Assembly: GCF_030035675.1 (NCBI RefSeq)
Contig: NC_084485.1
Coordinates: 93,826,838 to 93,890,837 of the forward strand
Source: Rhineura floridana
Lineage: Eukaryota; Chordata; Lepidosauria; Squamata; Rhineuridae
Reading direction: 5' to 3'
Length of the DNA stretch: 64,000 nucleotides
Of the stretch, positions 56,830 to 64,000 are shown piece after piece. Every line of letters starts with the position of its first letter. The first letter of the stretch is position 1. The notes under the pieces are model-generated. The model did not search any database, had not been told where the DNA came from, and saw only the letters and a program-made list of their open reading frames with translations. The position numbers and the translations under genes are program-made.

Positions 56830-57147
56830 TTGCCAGGTTCAGGGCCTGAGACTGATCCTGTATCTTTAGGAGAAGAGAATGTCAGCCAAGTGCAGGTGTT
56901 CTTGCAACACTGTAATGGGAAAAACCACAAGGTGGAATTCTGCATTCCCCCTGCACAACTTTTAAAGGTACAGAAGACCTCTTGGAGGCTGGGCCTGGCA
57001 ATCAAGAGGTCTTTTGTATCTTTAAAAGTTGTGCAGGGGGAATTCCATCCTGTGGTTTTTCCCATTACAATGTTGCAGGAACACCTGCACTTGGCTGACT
57101 TTCTCTTCTAAAGATACAGGATCAGTCTCAGGCCCTGAACCTGGCAA
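56830..57147. mobile_element. Foldback MITE, hAT-like ends
   Basis: The left arm from TTGCCAGGTTCAGGGCC to about 56985 and the right arm from about 57000 to GGCCCTGAACCTGGCAA are inverted copies over about 150 bp each, with a short centre. The TTGCCAGGT start resembles hAT-type ends seen at 7845. The two arms are very similar, which suggests a young element or strong pairing symmetry. Confidence 0.8.
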
Positions 57148-57220
57148 CCCTACCTCCCACTCAAATTTAAAACAAAGCTGTCCCTGGCCACATCCACACC
57201 AGGCCTCTATTACACTTGGG

Positions 57221-57223
57221 ACA

Positions 57224-57256
<33 letters not shown>

Positions 57257-57380
57257 TACCACCCCATAGCCGAAGCTCTCTGGGCGGTTTACAATAACTA
57301 AAAACATTAAAAACAAATATACAAATTCAAAAACACAGCTTTTAAAAACAGTTTAAAACACAATTTAAAACAATTTATCA
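57221..57380 (-). mobile_element. L2-type 3' tail with (CTTT)n microsatellite
   Basis: (CTTT)n at 57226-57257 is followed by ACCGCCC-complement wording (AGCCGAAGCTCTCTGGGCGG) and A-rich repeats. It is the reverse of the tail at 15330-15470. Inserted in block A of X copy 3. Confidence 0.7.
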
Positions 57381-58333
57381 TGGCTTCTCTCAAAGCCATG
57401 GCTCAAAGCCAATCATGGCTTCTCTCAAAGAATCCTGGGAAGTGTAGTTAGTGAAGGGTGCTGAGAGTTGCTAGGAGATGCCCTGTTCCTCTCACAGACC
57501 TTCAATCAGAGTGGCTGACTGTTAACCATTCTCTCAGGGGAATAGGAGTCTCCTCTCAGCACCCTTCACAAACTACACTTCCCAGGATTCTTTGAGGGAA
57601 GCCATGACTGTCTCAAGTGAAATCAAGTCTGGTGTGGCCCCCTGATTAGCCAAGCCAAGCAGCTGTGAGACTTTTAGAACACTGACAGCTGGTTCTTACT
57701 GAGCATGCCCCGCGTTATCATTGTCTTCAAGCCAAAATTTCTTAAATTAATTAAACATCAGCCAGGCATTTTTTTTAACTTTTAAACTGCAGAAGATGAA
57801 GGTCAGAGTATGGGGCAATGTCAGTATTAGGATTACAGGTACTCTGTGAACATGGCTGATTTTTTAATGAATTTCAACAGATTATGAGAACTCTGAGAGA
57901 AAAAAGTCCAAAAGGGCTCTGGGTTTTTTCTCTCTCTTTTTAGACTTTGAACTCTCTATTCTCTCTGACTGTTTTGTGTATCACCATGAAAATTGAAAGG
58001 GTTGTTAAGCAAGCGTTTCTGAGTTCAGGACTGTAAGTTTGGTAAGGTTTTATTTTGAAATGAGCTTATGGGAAGCATCAGAATGGCATGGGGGTATTTT
58101 CAATTTAACATTGCGGAATGTGAAAAATCCACGCTGGCTATAGTATACAACCACTCTCGTGGCTGTATAATTATGTAGAGTTCTCAGCTAATGATACAGA
58201 AGATAGCAAGTCTATAGTCTTGGGGTGCTCCTGGATCCATCTTTGTTGCTAGAGGCCCAGGTGACCTCAATGGCTAGGAGTGTCTTTTATCCGCTTCAGC
58301 TGGTAAGACAGCTGTGGCCGTTTCTGGACTTGG

Positions 58334-58980
58334 TGTCCCGTCCAGAGCCGAAAGAATGAAGCTGGAGTGTGTATGCAAGTAAATCTCATTTTATTTGAGT
58401 CATGGATACATCAAAGGCATTGCGCTTCATAGGAAACCCTACGCTAACTCACTAGAGGCCCTAACTATACTCTAGACATGCTCTGCAGCGTGTGAAGGAA
58501 GTTGACTCAACGACCCCCCACTGGGAGCGGCAGGCTTATATAGGAAATGCTTTCGAACGTAATCTCTGACTCCTTCGTAATTCCTGTCTTTGCCCTGTCC
58601 GTTTCTCGCAGCGACGGGAACGAGGAGACAGGGGACGCGCATCCAACGGCTCATCTGAAGACACCTGCTCCCGAGCAACGGGCTCGAGGTCAGGGGGCGG
58701 TGCCACACTGGAATCCTCCTGGGAACTGCTTGGCAAGGGAGGAGCTGGCACTGCCTCTGAAGCTTCCCCCCACAAGTCCTCTGCATCAACTGGGGGCGGT
58801 GCGCTTGGCTCCTCGGAAAGGGCGTTACTCGTGGGAACTGGCTGGAGAGCAGGCTGCCCCCCTCCCGCACGATCCTGCTCAGACACAACAATCCCCAACT
58901 CTGCTTCTTCTGGCTGCGGAGGCGCCTGAAACTCATGCCTCCCCCCTTCCTGTCCCTTCTGAGTTGGCTGCAGCGCAACA
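58334..58980 (-). repeat. 3' LTR of the chromovirus
   Basis: 647 bp. On the minus strand a TATATAAG promoter word lies near 58540 and an AATAAA signal near 58393, in the order expected for U3-R-U5. Near-identical to 62049-62695. The long open frames inside (58472-59078) are by-products, because they repeat in the other LTR. Confidence 0.92.
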
Positions 58981-61900
58981 TCATCCCCCCCTCCATGTTT
59001 TAACCCTTCCCACCCCTGAGGTCTAGGTTTCTCTGGATAAGCCTCATGGAATTCTCTCACCAAAGTCGGAGCGTGCACATTCTCCTGTTTCCCAGGAACG
59101 TTCAGTTGGATCGTACCCCTTCCAATGAATCAGGTACTGAAGACGCCCTCAGAGTTTTCGCGAGTCCAAAATCTGTTCTACTTTGTATTCCTCCTTCCCC
59201 TCTACCAACAACGGCGGTGCGGGCTCCACTCGTGGACGGTGAGGGTCGGGGGCAGCGTCCTTGGTCAACAATACCGTGTGGAAGACTGGGTGCATCTTGA
59301 AGGTGGGCGGCAATTTTAGTCTGTAAGCCACAGGGTTAATCTGAGCCTCCACCTCAAAGAGCCCTACACGCCGATCCTGCAGTTTACGACACCGGCCAGG
59401 CATAGCTAGGAAACGTGTAGAGATCCAGACCTGGTCTCCCACTCATATGAGGTCCCCCTCTCTCCGATGCTGGTCAGCTGTGCGTTTGTAATCCACTTTG
59501 GCCTGTTCTAGTTGCTCTTGGAGTAGCTGTTGCATAGCGTGAAGTTCCTGCAAGTAATCCTCAGCGGCTGGGACTGAGAGACTGTCTTTTGGGGCAGGGA
59601 AGGCTCAGGGGTGGTAGCCAAAATTGGCGAAGAAAGTAGTCTGTTGCATGTGCGAATGCACAGCATTATTATAGGCAAATTCTGCTAAATGCAGGTAGGA
59701 CATCCAGTTGTCCTGCTGATACCCCACAAAACAATGTAAATATTGTTGCAACACTGCGTTGACCCTCTCGGACTGCCCATCCGTTTGGGGATGATGGGCA
59801 GACGACAGTCTCAGCTCACTTTGCAGCAACTTCCACAACGCTTGCCAAAAACGCGAGGTGAATTGTGTGCCCTGATCAGAAACCAGGCTGTCTGGCAGAC
59901 CGTGCAGCCAATACACATTTTGCACGTACAACTTGGCAGTGTCTTGAGCGCTTGGGAGCCCTGCGCACGGAATGAAGTGAGCCATTTTTGAGAAGGCATC
60001 AACGACCACCAAAACTGTGGTTTTCCCCTGCGAAGGTGGAAGGTCTGTTATAAAATCCATAGTAATCATTCGCCAAGGTCCTCCTGGAGTAGGAAGGGAT
60101 TCCAGTAGCCCCGGTGGCTTCCCAGTGGCAAGAGCGAACGTAATGCTCTATGTCCTTCTTCACCTTGGGCCACCAGAAATCCCGAGTGACAGCTTGAATG
60201 GTCTTAAAAACCCCAAAGTGGCCTGCCGTGGGGGCGTCATGGCACTGACGTAGTACCCTCACTCGCAGTTCTCCGGGGGGCACATAAACAGCTTCCTGAT
60301 GGTGCAGTATGCCATCCTTCCATATAAGGTCCTTCTGTTCTGCCTGGGATGATGTGCCCTCTTCGACCCGCTGCTCCTGCATGAAAGGGTCCTGTTGTTG
60401 CGCTTCACGCACTTCAGCTTCCCAAGAATCTTGGCAGGCCCCTACTACTCCCCGCTCGGGAGGGATTATGTACTGTAACGGTCTTGGGGTGGGATCTCTC
60501 AGAAATTCTGGCTTCCTTGAGAGGGCATCAGCCTGCTTATTCTGTGCTTGGGAGATATAATGAATTTTGAAATGGAACCGTGCGAAGAACTGAGCCTAGC
60601 GCACTTGCCTCTGATTGAGTTTATGGGCGGTATGAAGACCCTCTAGATTACGATGGTCCGTGCGCACCTCAATTTCATGGCATCCAGAAACTTCCCTTAA
60701 CGCTGCCAACTCTGGTTCAGATAGAGAGTAGATCCGCCCGGCGGAGATGCATGCCCCAGGCACCAAATCAATGGCACAATCATAGGGCCGTGAGGAGGGA
60801 GTTGCTCTGCTTCCTTTTTATCGAAGACGTCCCGAAAATTCCCATACTTGGTGGGCAAAGTTATCTCCCTTGGGGGAGGCGCCCCTGCCAACACCTGTGG
60901 CTCCTCTTCAGGCTGGCAGGATAGGGTGATGCGAATGGGCAACAGAAGGGCCCCTTGAGAGGGAAGGGGTCATAACGGAGGCTCAGTGTCTGTAGCACCC
61001 CCCAACTCTCTAGCCTCTACGAGAGCTGGAATGTGAAGTTTTCCGGCGGCTGGGATCTTCCGGTTTTGGCTGCACAATTTCTGGCGAGGTGTCCAGACTT
61101 TCCGCAATAGAGACACAGTCCTTCCCTCCGGCGTCTTTCCCTTTCCTCCTCTGTCAATCGCGGTCTAGCCCCCCCAATCTGCATGGGCTCCTCTCCCGAG
61201 ACAGTAGGGATGCCAGGATTGGGCAAGGGTCGCACATGGGGCAGCGGAGCAGCAACCTGACTCCGTGAAGGCTCCATTCTTCGCTCCAACATTCTTCCTT
61301 CTAAGCAGCTGTCTATCTGCAAACTCAGTTGAATCAAACCCCTCAGTGAGTCGGGGCGTGTGGAGCGCACCAGTTCATCCAACACCTCTGGACTCAGTCC
61401 ATTTCTGTAGAAGTACATCAAGGCTGGGTCATTGTACTTCGTCTCCTGAGACAAAACACGAAAAGCATGCGTGTATTGCCCTACAGACCCCCTTCCCTGT
61501 CTCAGGGTCCCTAACTGGCGGGCAACCATATCCTTCCTCTGGGGGTCTCAGAACATGTCCCCCATCGCATTCTTGAAGGCGTCAAACTGGTGCAATATCT
61601 GGTTGTTGCGAATCAAATACGGGGTGGCCCATTTTGCCGCTTCCCCTTCCAATAAACTGATCATGAACGCCACCTTCAGTTGGGAACTCAGCTCTGCGCA
61701 CTTGAATGTACAACTCACATTGGGCTAGAAACGTGGCAAACTGTTCACTCTGCCCCCCGTATCGCACGGGGAGCCCCACTGGAGACTTCACAGGGGCTGC
61801 CGCCCTGGGGGACGCAGCCTGGACTTGGGTGACCAAGGCATGGAGATTCTGGTTATCCACTTGCAAGGCTTGCGTTGCAGCTCTGAGGTTTTGGTTCTCG

Positions 61901-62048
61901 GCTTGTAGGGCTTGCATAGTCACTCGGAGGTTCTGGATCTTGGCATACAAAGCTTCCATGGTGATAGGTACTCCCCCTCTTGCTCCGTTCTGGTCCATGT
62001 CATCCGCCATGGGAACAGGTTCGAGTAGGGATGGTGGTTGAGTCAATC

Positions 62049-62695
62049 TGTCCCATCCAGAGCCGAAAGAATGAGGCTGGAGTGTGTATGCAAGTAAATC
62101 TCATTTTATTTGAGTCATGGATACATCAAAGGCATTGCGCTTCATAGGAAACCCTACGCTAACTCACTAGAGGCCCTAACTATACTCTAGACATGCTCTG
62201 CAGCGTGTGAAGGAAGTTGACTCAACGACCCCCCACTGGGAGCGGCAGGCTTATATAGGAAATGTTTTCGAACGTAATCTCTGACTCCTTCGTAATTCCT
62301 GTCTTTGCCCTGTCTGTTTCTCGCAGCGACGGGAACGAGGAGACAGGGGACGCGCATCCAATGGCTCATCTGAAGACACCTGCTCCCGAGCAACGGGCTC
62401 GAGGTCAGGGGGCGGTGCCACACTGGAATCCTCCTGGGAACTGCTTGGCAAGGGAAGAGCTGGCACTGTCTCTGAAGCTTCCCCCCACAAGTCCTCTGCA
62501 TCAACTGGGGGCGTTGTGCTCGGCTCCTCGGAAAGGGCGTTACTCGTGAGAACTGGCTGGAGAGCAGGCTGCCCCCCTCCCGCACGATCCTGCTCAGACA
62601 CAACAATCCCCAACTCTGCTTCTTCTGGCTGCGGAGGCGCCTGAAACTCATGCTTCCCCCCTTCCTGTCCCTTCTGAGTTGGCTGCAGCGCAACA
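62049..62695 (-). repeat. 5' LTR of the chromovirus
   Basis: 647 bp, same length and ends as the 3' LTR. Promoter and polyadenylation words are in the same places. The open frames at 62187-62882 run out of the LTR into L2 and are not genes. Confidence 0.92.
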
Positions 62696-63410
62696 CTGGG
62701 GTAGCCTGAACACTGTTGTCCATGCACTGGTAACCTCCAGGCTGGATTACTGTAACGCACTCTATATGGGGCTGCCCTTGAGGTTGGTCCGGAAGCTGCA
62801 GCTGGTGCAAAATGCAGTGGCGAGATTGCTCACTGGGGCATGGTATCACCAATATGTCACTCCCCTGCTGAAATAATTGCATTGGCTGCCCATGAGTTAC
62901 TGGGCTAAGTTCAAGGTGCTAGTTTTGGTGTACAAAGCCCTATACAGCTTGGGACCAAGATACCTGAAAGACTGTCTTACCCCTTATATACCCACTCTGC
63001 AGGTGAGGGCCTCCTGCAGATACCATCTTATCCGGAGGTCTGTTATGCACAACATAGGAAACGGACCTTTAGTGTAGTGGCACCTATCCTATGGATTTTC
63101 CCTCCCCTTAAATATTAGACAGGCACCATCTCTTTTAACTTTTCAAACTTATCCCAGTCTGCTTCTGTGTTGGTATTGCTTTTTAATATGTTTTTAAGCT
63201 TTTTTTTAGATGTGTTTAAAGCTTTTTAAAAATGTTTTAAAAGATGTTTTCTTTTAATATGTTTTTAAAGATGTTTTGTTGTAATATATTTTAAAGTCTG
63301 TTTTTATGATGTTTTAGAGTGTTTTTAGTGCCTTTGCTTGTCATCCTGTTTTCCTACTGGGAGGAAGGGCGGGATATAAACCTAATAATAAATAAATGAA
63401 TACTTTAGAG

Positions 63411-63721
63411 CTGCTGTAAGCTACTACTGACAAACTAGGCTGATATGAACAAACCTTCAAGCTCAGCTGTTTGAAGCAACAAAGTGGCCAACTTTAAAGC
63501 CTTACAATTACCTTCCCCCCACTTCAGTGTGGGCAAGTCTGCTTACAAAGCCACAAGAGATGACATTAATGTCACCTTTTTAAAAAGTTATAAAATATTT
63601 TATTAATAAATAAATAAATATGAATAAATTTAATCTTGCATGCCATTATAAAAAGGATTTTAAGTTGTGTACAAAACTGCTTATTATTATTCTGGTTTTT
63701 AAAATGTGCATATCGCTAGTG
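63411..63721. other. Spacer, AT-rich
   Basis: Unique-looking with an (AATA)n run near 63600-63620. Nothing else seen. Confidence 0.45.
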
Positions 63722-63945
63722 TCTATGGAGGATAAGGCTATCAATGGCTATTATTAGTCATGATGGTTATATGCTACGTCCAGGAACAGAGGCAGAATCC
63801 CTCTGACTTCCAGTTGCAACAGGAGGGGGAGCTGCTGCCCTCATGTTCTTTTTATGGGTTTCCCAAGAGGTATTTGGTTGGCTGCTGTGAGAAACAGGAT
63901 GCTGAACTAGATAAGCCTTTGGTCTGATTTAGCAGAGCTCTTCTT
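63722..63945 (+). mobile_element. CR1 LINE 3'-end fragment
   Basis: CR1 A-type 3' UTR: GGCTATCAATGGCTATTA, GAGGTATTTGGTTGGCTGC, GAAACAGGATGCTGAAC and AGCAGAGCTCTTCTTGTC. Truncated at the 5' side. Confidence 0.8.
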
Positions 63946-64000
63946 GTCTTCCAGTCTCCTACAGCAATTTCAATGAGCAATTTCACATGATTATTTGTTG

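Larger units (their letters stand above)
56562..58171. repeat. Composite repeat X, copy 3 (shortened)
   Basis: Arm C (56565-56840) is followed, without core, second arm or minisatellite B, by block A in reverse (57155-58171), including the MITE-like hairpin (57398-57640) and the terminal hairpin (58145-58168). A foldback element (56830-57147) and an L2 tail with a CTTT run (57221-57380) are inserted. The ends agree with copy 1 to within a base or two. Confidence 0.75.
58334..62695 (-). mobile_element. Ty3/Gypsy chromovirus (fossil LTR retrotransposon)
   Basis: Complete from LTR to LTR, 4,362 bp, on the minus strand. Two 647-bp LTRs with TG...CA ends flank the interior, and five bases are nearly duplicated at the joints (CTTGG, CTGGG). 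Recognisable parts in element order: gag with a coiled-coil-like start and a CCHC zinc knuckle (CLYCGKSGHLARNC, near 61090), pol remnants including the RT/RNase H region, an integrase with zinc-finger and catalytic core (VVVDAFSKMAHFIP, VSDQGTQFTSRFW, AHHPQTDGQSERVN; 59605-60300), and a C-terminal chromodomain-like segment (59149-59300). The interior is shorter than expected and broken in several places, so it cannot make a full Pol. The LTRs differ at about a dozen positions (about 2 percent), so the insertion is geologically recent, of the order of several million years. Chromoviruses of this kind are described in Anolis. Confidence 0.93.
58178..63410 (+). mobile_element. L2 LINE split by the Ty3/Gypsy insertion
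   Basis: The left piece 58178-58333 encodes LGVLLDPSLLLEAQVTSMA and LVRQLWPFLD. The right piece from 62696 encodes SLNTVVHALVTSRLDYCNAL, VRKLQLVQNAVARLLTG and LHWLPMSYWAKFKVLVLVYK. The L2 3' UTR follows, ending GGAAGGGCGGGATATAAACC near 63380 and AATAAATAAATG. The two halves are consecutive in L2 RT C-terminal sequence, so the L2 was here before the LTR element. The short bases CTTGG/CTGGG at the joints are its target duplication. Confidence 0.9.

Noticed and set aside
58472-59078. Overlapping open frames of 174-180 residues in two minus-strand frames
   Set aside because: They lie in the LTR and recur at 62187-62882 in the other LTR. No known domain is seen and both frames cannot be real.

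Overview
The window is vertebrate nuclear DNA, most likely from a squamate reptile (lizard or snake). The evidence is the mix of mobile elements: a RTE/BovB LINE, SINEs whose 3' tails match that BovB, a SINE with a 5S-rRNA-derived head, several CR1 and L2 LINEs, hAT-like DNA transposons and a Ty3/Gypsy chromovirus. I cannot name the species.

The one host gene I can support is SSBP3 on the minus strand. Eleven consecutive coding exons lie between 49276 and 26981 and encode the last 219 residues plus the stop. The 3' UTR runs on to about 25260. Every intron has GT-AG ends and the exon phases agree throughout. The N-terminal LUFS/LisH exons are not in the window and should lie beyond its right edge. 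SSBP3 protein is a nuclear partner of LDB1 in LIM-homeodomain transcription complexes.

Layout. 1-25260 is downstream of SSBP3 and mostly repeats: BovB (2845-4245), an old CR1 (4255-5445), a hAT-like transposon with an 8-bp target duplication that contains a 187-bp tandem array and a solo LTR (7845-10502), a large unclassified composite repeat here called X (10974-14320), L2 (14575-15480), a nearly full-length CR1 (16372-20520), a CR1 fragment facing it (20521-21535), a 5S-type SINE and small hairpin elements. 25260-49276 holds SSBP3. Its 10.5-kb intron carries a second copy of X, broken by one CR1 that is itself broken by another. 49277-64000 is probably still SSBP3 intron. It holds SINE and L2 pieces, a 265-bp palindrome, a third copy of X, and an L2 split by a fairly young Ty3/Gypsy chromovirus (58334-62695).

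No gene cluster, operon or defence system is present. The observations most worth a second look are the composite repeat X with its octamer-plus-polypyrimidine minisatellite, the near-perfect palindrome at 52104-52368 that includes non-repeat flanks, a direct duplication flanking an SSBP3 exon, a six-base tandem splice acceptor in SSBP3, and inverted X arms flanking two SSBP3 exons. I could run no database search. Family names rest on recognised protein motifs and termini.
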